NCBI RefSeq assembly: GCF_000421745.1
Contig: NZ_ATXP01000003.1
Span: 1 to 64,000 of the forward strand
DNA: 64,000 nt
DNA from: Nesterenkonia alba DSM 19423
Lineage (GTDB): Bacteria; Actinomycetota; Actinomycetes; Actinomycetales; Micrococcaceae
Direction of reading: 5' to 3'
Shown: in pieces, positions 29,305 through 38,058 of the stretch
Numbering within the stretch: position 1 is the first letter of the stretch
Layout: every line of letters begins with the position of its first letter
The notes under the pieces: generated by a model
Database searches by the model: none
What the model saw: the letters and a program-made list of their open reading frames with translations, nothing else
What the model was told of the DNA's origin: nothing
Translations under genes and position numbers: made by a program

Positions 29305-31922
29305 CCCCTTCGGCGATGAGTGCCCGCCCCCGTTTGGAGAAATTGTCCGGCTCGTGGGGTCTCCCCTCAGAGGATGAACTGATTGCGGCCTTCGATACGT
29401 GGGTCCAGTCCCAGGGACTTCAGCTGTATCCAGCCCAGGAGGACGCCATCATCGAATTGGCTGCTGGGCACCACGTCATCATGGCGACCCCCACCGGTTC
29501 GGGGAAGTCAATGGTCGCTCTGGCTGCGCATTTCTTCGCTCTGTCCCGGGGTGAACGCAGCATCTACACCGCACCGATCAAGGCGCTGGTCTCAGAGAAG
29601 TTCTTCTCCCTGGTGGAGATCTTCGGGGCAGAAAACGTCGGAATGGTCACCGGGGACTCCTCGGTCAATGCCCAAGCACCCATCATCTGCTGCACCGCGG
29701 AGATTCTCGCCAATGAGGCGCTTCGTGACGGCTCGGCAGCCGATGTCGGTCCGGTGGTCATGGATGAGTTCCACTTCTATGCTGACCCGCAACGCGGGTG
29801 GGCATGGCAGGTGCCGCTCATTGAACTGGCTCAGGCTCAGTTTCTGCTGATGTCGGCGACTCTCGGGGATACGTCCCGCTTCGAAGGCACCATCGCGGAG
29901 CGGACCGGACGCGACGTCGTCGTCGTCAGTTCCGCGACCCGACCAGTGCCGCTGGAGTTCGAGTATTCGACGACCCCACTGCTGGAGAATCTTGAAAATT
30001 TGGCGGCCTCGGGGAAGGCGCCGGTCTACGTGGTGCATTTTTCCCAGCGGGAGGCGGCCGAACGAGCGGCCGGGCTGATGAGCCTGAATCTGCTGTCCTC
30101 GGCGGAAAAGGAACAGCTGGCCGCACGGTTGAAGGGTTTCCGTTTCAGCAAGGGCTACGGAGTGACACTGAACCGGTTGCTGCGCTCCGGAGTGGGTGTC
30201 CACCACGCCGGCATGCTGCCGAAGTACCGCAGGCTGGTCGAACAGCTCTCCCAGGAGGGTTTGCTGAAGGTCATCTCCGGAACCGACACCCTCGGGGTGG
30301 GCATTAATGTGCCGATCCGGACGGTTTTGTTCTCCGCGCTGAGCAAATACGACGGCCAGCGGGTCCGCCAGCTCAACGCCAGGGAGTTCCACCAAATCGC
30401 TGGTCGTGCCGGCCGGGCCGGCTATGACACCGAAGGCACCGTGGTGGTGATGGCCCCTGAGCATGTCATCGAGAACGAGCAGGCGCTGCGGAAGGCCCGG
30501 GCCAAACACGGTGACGACGAGGCGAAACTCAGCCAGGCGATGCGCTCGAAGCCGAAGAAGAAGCCCCCTGAAGGTTTCATCTCCTGGAGTGAGAAGACCT
30601 TCGACAAGCTCATCACCGCGGAGCCGGAGCCCATGGTTTCCCGTATGCGGGTCACCTATGCGATGGTGTTGCACCTGCTGCACCGGGACGAAGACCCCAT
30701 CCTGGCGATGCGGCGGCTCATTCTGGCCAGTGATGAGACCCCTGCGCGCCAAGCGCAGTTGCAGCGGCGGGCGCTTCAGATCCTGCGGGAACTCTTGGCC
30801 GCCGGGGTGCTGGAGAAACGTCACGACGCCGAGTCCGATGGCCGCCGAGTGGATCTGACGGTCGATCTCCAAGAGGACTTTGCGCTCAATCAACCTCTGG
30901 CGCCCTTTGCCGTGGCAGCCTTGGACCTACTGGATCCGGAATCAGAGTCTTATGCGCTGGATGTCATCAGCGTCATTGAGTCCATCCTTGACACCCCGTA
31001 CCAGGTCACCGGCGCCCAGGTGAAGAAGATCAAATCCGAGCGGCTGGCGGAGTTGAAGGCCGAGGGCGTTGACTACACCGAGCGGATGCGGATTCTGGAC
31101 GAGCTGACCCATCCGCAGCCTTTGGCGGAGCTGCTGACCCAGCAGTTCGAGGTCTACCGCGCCTCCGCCCCCTGGGTGGGCGATTACGAGCTGGAGCCGA
31201 AGAGCATCGTCCGCGACATGATTGAACGTGCCTTCACGTTCATCGACGCGGTGAACTTCTACGGATTGGCTCGCAGTGAGGGTGTACTGCTGCGCTATCT
31301 CACGGATGCTTACCGTACGCTGCGTCAGACGGTGCCCGAAGCACGAGTCTCTGAGGAGCTGGCCGACCTCATCGAGTGGCTCGGCGAACTGGTCCGCCAG
31401 ACTGATTCCTCCCTGCTGGAGGAGTGGGAGCGCCTCGCCGCCGGGGAGGACCCGGACAAACTGGCTAAGCTGGCTTCCCATCGGGAACCGGAATCAGCCG
31501 CACCCACGGGGATCACCGCCAATGAGCGAGCGTTCACCGTGATGGTGCGCAGTGCTATGTTCCGCCGCGCGGAACTGTTCGCCCAGGAGAAAGAAGAGCA
31601 GCTGGCCCAGCTGGAACCCGAGGGCTCGGCCTTCGCCTCACCGCAGGCCTGGGCTGAGGCATTGGACCGGTTCTTCGACGAGTACGACGACGTCTACACC
31701 GATGCTCAGGCCCGCTCCGGCGAACTCTTCCACCTGCAGCGGGACCCGGCGGATCGCCCCGGGTTCTGGCATGCAGTTCAGGTGCTCGACGACGACGCCG
31801 GCCACCACGACTGGGGCATCCACGCGTGGGTGGATCTGGCCGCCTCTGATGAGGCGGAGACCCCCGTGATGGAGGTCCACCGGGTCGGCGAACTCGCACC
31901 GACCTCTACGTTGGGACCCTGA
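29298..31922 (+). CDS. Ski2-like DEAD/DEAH-box helicase with C-terminal DUF3516 region
   Basis: 874 residues. Helicase core: Q-motif-like LYPAQEDAI, Walker A ATPTGSGKS, DEFH (VVMDEFHFYADPQRGW), SAT (LMSATLGD), and motif VI QIAGRAGRAGYD, preceded by GVGVHHAGMLPKYRRLVE typical of Ski2-like enzymes. The C-terminal half (about 470-870) is helical and corresponds to the DUF3516 extension found in actinobacterial proteins. It is likely an RNA helicase, but its substrate is unproven. GTG 29298 overlaps the upstream stop; ATG 29316 (MSARPRLEKL) is an equally possible start, as neither has a good ribosome site. Confidence 0.9.
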   Translation: MVTPSAMSARPRLEKLSGSWGLPSEDELIAAFDTWVQSQGLQLYPAQEDAIIELAAGHHVIMATPTGSGKSMVALAAHFFALSRGERSIYTAPIKALVSEKFFSLVEIFGAENVGMVTGDSSVNAQAPIICCTAEILANEALRDGSAADVGPVVMDEFHFYADPQRGWAWQVPLIELAQAQFLLMSATLGDTSRFEGTIAERTGRDVVVVSSATRPVPLEFEYSTTPLLENLENLAASGKAPVYVVHFSQREAAERAAGLMSLNLLSSAEKEQLAARLKGFRFSKGYGVTLNRLLRSGVGVHHAGMLPKYRRLVEQLSQEGLLKVISGTDTLGVGINVPIRTVLFSALSKYDGQRVRQLNAREFHQIAGRAGRAGYDTEGTVVVMAPEHVIENEQALRKARAKHGDDEAKLSQAMRSKPKKKPPEGFISWSEKTFDKLITAEPEPMVSRMRVTYAMVLHLLHRDEDPILAMRRLILASDETPARQAQLQRRALQILRELLAAGVLEKRHDAESDGRRVDLTVDLQEDFALNQPLAPFAVAALDLLDPESESYALDVISVIESILDTPYQVTGAQVKKIKSERLAELKAEGVDYTERMRILDELTHPQPLAELLTQQFEVYRASAPWVGDYELEPKSIVRDMIERAFTFIDAVNFYGLARSEGVLLRYLTDAYRTLRQTVPEARVSEELADLIEWLGELVRQTDSSLLEEWERLAAGEDPDKLAKLASHREPESAAPTGITANERAFTVMVRSAMFRRAELFAQEKEEQLAQLEPEGSAFASPQAWAEALDRFFDEYDDVYTDAQARSGELFHLQRDPADRPGFWHAVQVLDDDAGHHDWGIHAWVDLAASDEAETPVMEVHRVGELAPTSTLGP

Positions 31923-31929
31923 CCCGGCC

Positions 31930-31995
31930 GACACTGGCGGTACGAAGCACTTGCACACCACGCGTGAGGGCCGAGGCATGGTCCACGCCAGTGTC
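31930..31995. repeat. 10-bp perfect inverted repeat between convergent helicase and ECF genes
   Basis: GACACTGGCG (31930-31939) and CGCCAGTGTC (31986-31995) are perfect complements separated by 46 nt. The position, between two converging genes, suggests a shared terminator or a structured 3' end, but the loop is long and no T run follows. Confidence 0.45.
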
Positions 31996-31998
31996 TTC

Positions 31999-32026
31999 AG
32001 GTCCATACAGGTATTTAGGTCCATAC
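31999..32026. repeat. Short tandem repeat AGGTCCATAC at the 3' end of the ECF fusion gene
   Basis: AGGTCCATAC occurs at 31999-32008 and 32017-32026, an 18-bp period. The second copy encodes the last codons and part of the stop of the fusion gene, so the first copy looks like a small local duplication. Confidence 0.5.
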
Positions 32027-34405
32027 GATGTTCAACGTCCCTGCGGCGGCAGCGGCGGTCACCGCGGCGGCCGCCACGAGGCCAGCCACAAACACCAACG
32101 CCGCGTCAGCGCCATCACACTGGGCCGGCCGTGCCCAGGTTCGTTCTCCGGCGCCGAAGCCCCGCGATTCCATGGTGACCGCCAACCGGGTTGCGGTCCG
32201 GATCGCTTGGACCAGCAGCCCGAACACCTGGGAGAGGAAAGACCGTCCTTGAATGCCGCGGGCCCGCCGGGCCTGGCCCAGGGTGCGCCACTGTTCGGCC
32301 AGCAGACCCAGCAGACGCATGGCAGCCAAGGCGCCCAGGACGAAGCGGGCCGGTAGTCGCAGCTGCTGGGCCAGAGCATCGGCCAGGTCAGTCGGGTCGG
32401 TGGTGGAAAAGAGGATGACCGCCGGCAACACGATCGCCAGAGTGCGCAGGCCCATCGCTACGCCGAGTTCTACCGACCCTTCACTGATCGTGGTGAAGCC
32501 GAGGTCCACCAGGATCCGCCCGGAGGCTTCGCCGGCGATCGCTGTTCCCCAAGCGGCAACCACTGCCGCTACACCGAAGAACCACGTCCGCTTCACAAAG
32601 GCCGCCGGACTGATTCCCGCCGCCGGAAGCAGTGCCCCGGTGACGGTGAGGACCACCACCGAACTGACCCAGTCGATCGTCGCCACCAGGGCAGCAGTCA
32701 CCAGAAACAGGGCCGCCAGTTTCGCCAAGGGGCTGCGTCGACCCAGCCAGGAGTCATCCTGAGCGGCGCGGAGCATCGGCAGTCCGGGGTCGGGGCTCTG
32801 CTGAGCCTGGTGCTGCTGGCTCTGTACCGCTGTCGTCGGGAGCGCTATCCGATCGGTGACGTCGAATTCTTCAGCCCCCACCGCCCGGAGGAAGGCGGCG
32901 TCGTGCGTCACCGCGCAGATCGCTCCCCCGGCCTCGAGGTGTTCCCGCAGCAAGGTGATGAGGTCGGTGAAGGTGGCCGCATCCTGACCGAAGGTCGGCT
33001 CATCCAGCAGCAACAGTGGGGCCCCTGCGGCCAGGGCAGTACCCACCGAAAGCCGTCGCTTCTCCCCTCCGGACAGGGTGAAGGGGTTGGCCTCGGCGAG
33101 CTGGTCGAGCCGTAGTCGCTGCAGCAGATTCTTGACCCGTTGGGCGATCTCATCCTCGGAGTAGAGCTGGTCTCCTGTGTCCGGGTCCCGAGCGGCCCGG
33201 GCACTGAAGGCCAGCTCCTCTTCGACGCTGCGAGTGATGAATTGGTGCTCTGGCTCCTGGAACACGAACCCGATCCGGGAGACGAGCTGGCCGGCAGCCC
33301 ATCGGTGCGGGTCAGGGTCCAGATCCCCGGCGTGGGGTTCCAGTAGCCCTGCCAGAGTCAACAGCAGGGTGGATTTCCCCGCCCCGTTCGGCCCGGTGAT
33401 ACCCACCGCTGTGCCACGGCGCAGAGTGATGTCGACCCCGCTGAGTGCCACCGGTGTCGCAGGCCCGCGACGCCGGGGACGAGGGAACCGGGACACAGCC
33501 AGTCCCCGCCCGGCCAGCAGCCTCATGGACTTCCCTCCGGCACCTCCTGTGTGCCGGGAACGGTCAGTGCGCCCTGAAGGCTCAGCGTGCTGGGGACGCG
33601 TGCTCAGCGGATCGATTCCGGGCACCCAGAGTCCCATGCTCGCCAGTTCGGAACGTAGCGCATCGTCTTGGCGGATTGCCCCGGCACTGACTTTGCGGTG
33701 GACTCCGCCGCCGGGACTGAGAATCACGAGGGTGTCAACGTGCTCTACCCAGAGATCGAGACGGTGTTCGACGACCACTAGTGTGGCCCCGGTGCGCTCG
33801 ATGGCGGCGATGATCGTGTCGCGAACCTGAAGGCCTCCGCCGGGGTCCAGGTGGGCGGTGGGTTCATCAAGCAGCAATAGTCCCGGTTCCATCGCGAGGA
33901 TCCCGGCGAGTGCCAGTCGCTGCTTCTGGCCACCGGAGAGCTGTGCGGTCGGCCGCTGCAGCGGCAGGTGTTCACCGTCGAGGTCGCTGAGTCCGACCTC
34001 CACCAGGCACCGACGCACCCGGTCCCAAATCCGCTGTGGCTCGACGGCGAGATTCTCAGCGGCGAAGGCGACGTCGTCACCTATCCGGGAGAGCACCACT
34101 TGGGTTTCGGGGTCCTGCTGGAGCAGTCCGGCCCGGCCGCGGGCCTGCCGGGGGTCCTGCCCGTCGAGCAGCAGCTCACCGGTTGCGGCGGCGTCCTCGG
34201 CGGGCAGCACTCCGGCCAGCCCATGCAGCAGTGTGGACTTCCCTGCGCCCGATGGCCCCGCCAGCAGCACCCGTTCCCCGGGGTGGATGCTCAGGTTCAG
34301 TCCCGCCACCGCCGGGGTCTCCCGGTCCGGGTGCTGCCAGCTCCAATTGCGGGCCTCAACGCCGACGGCTCGCACCCCGGTGGCTGCGGTTTCAGTCGGG
34401 ATCAT
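32015..34405 (-). CDS. ykoD: ECF-type thiamine/HMP transporter: two ATPases fused to the T component (YkoD-YkoC)
   Basis: 796 residues in one chain. The first ATPase has Walker A GPSGAGKST (about 50-58), signature LSGGQ (156-160) and Walker B LLLLDEP (176-182). The second has GPNGAGKST (338-346), LSGGE (444-448) and LLLLDEP (464-470). From about 560 on there is an EcfT-like membrane domain with five or so hydrophobic segments and the ARRARGIQG coupling motif. YkoD usually holds both ATPases while the T component YkoC is separate; here all three are joined. It starts at ATG 34405, overlapping the ykoE stop by 4 bases, and is thus under the same TPP riboswitch. It powers uptake through the YkoE substrate-binding subunit. 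Confidence 0.9.
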   Translation of the reverse strand: MIPTETAATGVRAVGVEARNWSWQHPDRETPAVAGLNLSIHPGERVLLAGPSGAGKSTLLHGLAGVLPAEDAAATGELLLDGQDPRQARGRAGLLQQDPETQVVLSRIGDDVAFAAENLAVEPQRIWDRVRRCLVEVGLSDLDGEHLPLQRPTAQLSGGQKQRLALAGILAMEPGLLLLDEPTAHLDPGGGLQVRDTIIAAIERTGATLVVVEHRLDLWVEHVDTLVILSPGGGVHRKVSAGAIRQDDALRSELASMGLWVPGIDPLSTRPQHAEPSGRTDRSRHTGGAGGKSMRLLAGRGLAVSRFPRPRRRGPATPVALSGVDITLRRGTAVGITGPNGAGKSTLLLTLAGLLEPHAGDLDPDPHRWAAGQLVSRIGFVFQEPEHQFITRSVEEELAFSARAARDPDTGDQLYSEDEIAQRVKNLLQRLRLDQLAEANPFTLSGGEKRRLSVGTALAAGAPLLLLDEPTFGQDAATFTDLITLLREHLEAGGAICAVTHDAAFLRAVGAEEFDVTDRIALPTTAVQSQQHQAQQSPDPGLPMLRAAQDDSWLGRRSPLAKLAALFLVTAALVATIDWVSSVVVLTVTGALLPAAGISPAAFVKRTWFFGVAAVVAAWGTAIAGEASGRILVDLGFTTISEGSVELGVAMGLRTLAIVLPAVILFSTTDPTDLADALAQQLRLPARFVLGALAAMRLLGLLAEQWRTLGQARRARGIQGRSFLSQVFGLLVQAIRTATRLAVTMESRGFGAGERTWARPAQCDGADAALVFVAGLVAAAAVTAAAAAGTLNIVWT

Positions 34406-35058
34406 GCCCGGCGGGCAAAGGCCAGTGCGGGTTCCCTGTGTGCCCGGCGGGAGGGCAGCGGGCCCAGCACCCCGGTGGCGGCCAGAGCCCGGGTGCCCAC
34501 CCAGGGCAACAGTCCGGCAATCACCGCTCCGGACACCGCGAAGCACCCGATGTGGATGAGGGTCTCCAGTGGCGCGTAGGCGTACATCGGCACAATCCAG
34601 TGGTAGGTGATACCCCCGGCAAGGCCTGCCCCGGCCCCGGCGAGCATCGCGACCTCGCAGGTGAACCGTCGGTAGAGCACCAGCAGGAAAATCAGTTCCG
34701 CCCCGAGTCCCTGCATGAAACCGGATGAGAGCACCGTCAGACCCCACTGGGAGCCCAAGAGTGCGGAAACACTCGCAGCGACCATTTCACAGTAGATCGC
34801 CGCCCCCGGTTTGCGAATAATGAGCGCTCCGAGCACAGCGGGAAACAGCCACATCCCGTGGACGAGAGTTTCGATGGGCGGGTAGAAGGCGAACAGATTG
34901 CCGACCACGTGATAGCTGAGGTTCCAGGCCCAAAAGATGACCCCGGAGGCCACGGCGAGCGTGGAGGCAACCACGATATCGGTGACAGACCACCGGAAGG
35001 TCCCAGCGCGCTGGGAGACGGTGGCAGAGGATGCAGACGTACGCGCAGAAGTATTCAT
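34402..35058 (-). CDS. ykoE: ECF transporter S component YkoE (thiamine or hydroxymethylpyrimidine)
   Basis: 218 residues with six hydrophobic segments. Family features: IVVASTLAVASGVIFWAWN, NLFAFYPPIETLVHGMWLFPAVLGALIIRKPGAA (cut across), and GFMQGLGAELIF. YkoE is the substrate-binding subunit of the YkoEDC uptake system for thiamine precursor HMP or thiamine; which ligand cannot be told. ATG 35058 sits just behind a TPP riboswitch whose 3' end holds the ribosome site, which confirms the thiamine link independently of protein similarity. The stop overlaps the start of the ATPase-T fusion (ATGA). Confidence 0.92.
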   Translation of the reverse strand: MNTSARTSASSATVSQRAGTFRWSVTDIVVASTLAVASGVIFWAWNLSYHVVGNLFAFYPPIETLVHGMWLFPAVLGALIIRKPGAAIYCEMVAASVSALLGSQWGLTVLSSGFMQGLGAELIFLLVLYRRFTCEVAMLAGAGAGLAGGITYHWIVPMYAYAPLETLIHIGCFAVSGAVIAGLLPWVGTRALAATGVLGPLPSRRAHREPALAFARRA

Positions 35059-35061
35059 ACT

Positions 35062-35192
35062 CGACTTCCTTCGCAGGTTCTAACCTGTGCAGGTTCTAGG
35101 GTCTGGGACGTGATCCCACTCTCAGCGACTGCCGGTGCGCGCTGCGCGGACTGTTGCCGTCCGGCTGGCGTTCCGTGGCCGCTCCCCTGTCG
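35062..35192 (-). ncRNA. TPP riboswitch (THI element) controlling ykoE
   Basis: On the minus strand: P1 CGAC at 35192-35189 pairs with GTCG at 35065-35062; GGGGAGCG, then an inserted P3 hairpin, CGCTGAGAG, GACCC, GAACCTG and CGAAGGAAG follow in the canonical THI-box order. TPP binding stabilises the aptamer. AAGGAAG, the likely ribosome site, lies in the 3' P1 strand 6-7 nt before the ykoE ATG, so ligand binding would hide it and shut off translation. No separate expression platform is needed. Confidence 0.92.
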
Positions 35193-35239
35193 GTCAAGAG
35201 CCATATTCAGTTATGCGCATGTACAGTAGCACGCAGCGG

Positions 35240-37381
35240 CTATTGGTTCTGCTTCATGGCGCGTAGTTCTTTCTTCAGATCGCCGATTTCATCGCGCAGC
35301 CTCGCGGCGAGTTCGAAGTTCAGCTCTTCGGCGGCACGGTGCATCTGCTCGGTGAGCTGGGCAATGAGGTCAGCGGTGTCCTTCGCCGGTGTCTGAGAAG
35401 CCAGAGTCTGCTCCGCGGGGGTTCCGGCGGTGGCTGCGGGGGCGTCGTCGTCATCTTTCTGGAACCCGGTGAACCCGCGATGGCCCTTACCGTACTGGAA
35501 ACCGGTGGCCAGCCCACCCATGCCCTGGAGCAGGTCAACGGTATCGGCGTCTTCGCGGGCGAGCTGGTCGGTGATATCGGCGATCTTCTTCTGCAGCGGC
35601 GTCGGATCGATGCCGTGTTCGGTGTTGTAGGCGATCTGCTTGGCCCGCCGCCGTTCTGTCTCATCGATGGCCGCACGCATCGAGTCGGTGATCTTATCGG
35701 CATACATGTGTACCTGCCCGGACACGTTGCGGGCGGCACGGCCGATCGTCTGGATGAGGCTGGTCGTTGAACGCAGGAAACCTTCTTTGTCGGCGTCGAG
35801 AATGGCCACCAGGGAGACCTCCGGCAGGTCCAGCCCCTCACGGAGCAGGTTGATACCGACGACGACGTCGAAGGTCCCCTTCCGCAGTTCGCGCAGGATC
35901 TCTACGCGCTTGAGAGTGTCGACATCGGAGTGCAGGTATTCGACCTTCACCCCGTGTTCGAGGAGGTATTCGGTCAGATCCTCGGCCATCCGCTTAGTCA
36001 GCGTGGTGACTAAGGTGCGTTCGTTGCGTTCGGTGCGGGCACGGATCTCGGAGAGCAGGTCGTCGATCTGCCCCTTGGTGGGTTTGACCACCACCTCCGG
36101 GTCCACCAATCCGGTGGGTCGGATGATCTGTTCAACGACCCCATCGGCCTGGCCCAGTTCGTAGGGTCCCGGGGTGGCAGAGAGGTAGACGGTTTGCCCA
36201 ATCCGTTCGAGGAACTCGTCCCACTTCAGGGGGCGGTTGTCCATGGCTGAGGGCAGCCGGAATCCATGCTCGACCAGGGTCCGCTTCCGTGACATGTCCC
36301 CTTCGTACATTCCGCCGATCTGCGGGATCGTCACGTGGGATTCGTCGACGATGAGGAGGAAGTCGTCAGGGAAGTAGTCGAGCAGACAGTGCGGGGCAGA
36401 GCCCGGGGGGCGGCCGTCAATGTGCCGGGAGTAGTTCTCGATGCCGTTGCAGAAGCCCATCTGCTGCATCATCTCCAGATCGTAGGTGGTCCGCATGCGC
36501 AGCCGCTGGGCCTCGAGCAGCTTGTTCTGGGATTCGAGTTCTTGGAGGCGTTCACGCAGTTCGTCTTCGATACTGGTGATCGCCTTGGCCATCCGGTCAT
36601 CACCGGCCACATAGTGGCTGGCCGGGAAGATGTACATCTCTTCCTCTTCCCGTACGACCGTTCCGGTCAGCGGGTGCAGGGTGTGGATGGCCTCGATCTC
36701 GTCACCGAAGAACTCCACCCGTACGGCGAGTTCCTCATACATGGGGATGATCTCCACCGTGTCACCGCGGACCCGGAAGGTCCCGCGGTGGAAATCTGTG
36801 TCATTGCGGACGTACTGCATGGTGACGAACCGTCGCAGCAGTTCATCCCGATCCACCTGTTGGCCCCGTTTGATGGGCACCATCTGGGCGATGTACTCCT
36901 CGGGTGTACCGAGACCGTAGATACAGCTGACCGTGGCAACGACCACCGTGTCCCGGCGGGTCAGCAGGGCGTTCGTGGCGGAGTGGCGGAGTCGTTCAAC
37001 CTCATCGTTGATGGAGGAGTCCTTCTCGATGAAGGTATCGGTCTGCGGCACATAGGCTTCTGGCTGGTAGTAGTCGTAATAGGAGACGAAGTACTCCACG
37101 GCGTTATGCGGAAGCAGCTCACGGAACTCATTGGCCAGTTGGGCCGCCAGGGTCTTGTTCTGCACCATGATGAGGGTGGGGCGCTGGACCCGTTCGATGA
37201 GCCAGGCGGCCGTGGCGGATTTACCGGTCCCCGTTGCGCCCATGAGGACCACGTCTTTCTCTCCGCCTTCGATCCGCTCAGCGAGTTCCTCAATGGCTTT
37301 GGGCTGATCGCCGGAGGGCTGGTACGGGCTGACGACTTTGAAGGGCGCGACGGTCCGGGAGATCTTCGGGGCAAGGGACAT
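35240..37381 (-). CDS. uvrB: UvrABC excision nuclease subunit B
   Basis: 713 residues from ATG 37381. It has [15 protein letters not shown], Walker [11 protein letters not shown], the beta-hairpin region [12 protein letters not shown], the helicase motifs VDESH and QTIGRAARN, and a C-terminal UVR domain [19 protein letters not shown] that binds UvrC. UvrB verifies damage handed over by UvrA. It starts 7 nt after the coaE stop in a coaE-uvrB operon. I see no LexA box immediately upstream of it or of coaE, unlike uvrA. A short acidic stretch ([16 protein letters not shown]) before the UVR domain is an unconserved linker. Confidence 0.97.
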   Translation of the reverse strand: MSLAPKISRTVAPFKVVSPYQPSGDQPKAIEELAERIEGGEKDVVLMGATGTGKSATAAWLIERVQRPTLIMVQNKTLAAQLANEFRELLPHNAVEYFVSYYDYYQPEAYVPQTDTFIEKDSSINDEVERLRHSATNALLTRRDTVVVATVSCIYGLGTPEEYIAQMVPIKRGQQVDRDELLRRFVTMQYVRNDTDFHRGTFRVRGDTVEIIPMYEELAVRVEFFGDEIEAIHTLHPLTGTVVREEEEMYIFPASHYVAGDDRMAKAITSIEDELRERLQELESQNKLLEAQRLRMRTTYDLEMMQQMGFCNGIENYSRHIDGRPPGSAPHCLLDYFPDDFLLIVDESHVTIPQIGGMYEGDMSRKRTLVEHGFRLPSAMDNRPLKWDEFLERIGQTVYLSATPGPYELGQADGVVEQIIRPTGLVDPEVVVKPTKGQIDDLLSEIRARTERNERTLVTTLTKRMAEDLTEYLLEHGVKVEYLHSDVDTLKRVEILRELRKGTFDVVVGINLLREGLDLPEVSLVAILDADKEGFLRSTTSLIQTIGRAARNVSGQVHMYADKITDSMRAAIDETERRRAKQIAYNTEHGIDPTPLQKKIADITDQLAREDADTVDLLQGMGGLATGFQYGKGHRGFTGFQKDDDDAPAATAGTPAEQTLASQTPAKDTADLIAQLTEQMHRAAEELNFELAARLRDEIGDLKKELRAMKQNQ

Positions 37382-37388
37382 AGCTCGG

Positions 37389-37985
37389 TTAACGCTCCAG
37401 GGTCGTGAAAAATTCGTCGACCTGGTGGTGAAGGTCTTCCAGGGTGCCGGAGTTGTCGAGCACGACGTCGGCAACAGCGGCTCGTTCGGCATCGGTCGCC
37501 TGGGCAGCGATCCTCGCTTCAGCTTCTTCTCGGCTCATCCCACGGGACTCAGTGAGTCGGCGGATGCGTTCGGCATAGGGAGCCTGCACCACGACGACGA
37601 CGTCGAACCGCTCGGCTTGGCCGGTTTCGACCAGCAGCGGAATGTCTTCGACGACCACGCTGCCCTCGGGTGCTGCCTCGCGCCGGGCCCGGGATTCTTG
37701 CCGCACGCGCGGATGGATAATGTCGTTGAGCCGGGAGCGTGCGGCGTCGTCATCGAAAACGATCCGTCCCAGCGCCTGCCGGTCCAGAGTGCCCTGGGCA
37801 GTGAGCACCTTCTCACCGAAGGTCTCCACAACCTCTGCAAGGCCTTCGGTTCCGGGAGCGACGACTTCGCGGGCGAGCACGTCAGCGTCAATAATGATCG
37901 CCCCGTGCTCAGCCAACCGCTGCGCGACTGCTGATTTACCCGAGCCGATCCCTCCGGTGAGCCCCACACTGAGAATCCTCCCCAT
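37389..37985 (-). CDS. coaE: Dephospho-CoA kinase
   Basis: 198 residues from ATG 37985. P-loop [11 protein letters not shown] at residues 8-18, [12 protein letters not shown] and [13 protein letters not shown], the lid region, identify CoaE, which phosphorylates dephospho-CoA in the last step of coenzyme A synthesis. coaD, the preceding step, is also in the window at 57.2 kb. Some actinobacterial CoaE proteins have a GrpB-like extension; this one does not. TAGAGT ends 7 nt before the ATG, suggesting a leaderless message. It leads a coaE-uvrB operon. Confidence 0.94.
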   Translation of the reverse strand: MGRILSVGLTGGIGSGKSAVAQRLAEHGAIIIDADVLAREVVAPGTEGLAEVVETFGEKVLTAQGTLDRQALGRIVFDDDAARSRLNDIIHPRVRQESRARREAAPEGSVVVEDIPLLVETGQAERFDVVVVVQAPYAERIRRLTESRGMSREEAEARIAAQATDAERAAVADVVLDNSGTLEDLHHQVDEFFTTLER

Positions 37986-37992
37986 GGACTTC

Positions 37993-37998
37993 ACTCTA
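37993..37998 (-). promoter_or_regulatory. -10 box for coaE-uvrB, leaderless
   Basis: TAGAGT on the minus strand ends 7 nt before ATG 37985. No good -35 hexamer is seen 16-18 bp upstream. Confidence 0.35.
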
Positions 37999-38058
37999 CT
38001 GAAAGACGCCTGGCCTCCGGGTTTCCGCGAGGGGCTGGAGGCTGTAGAGCTCTGCAGC

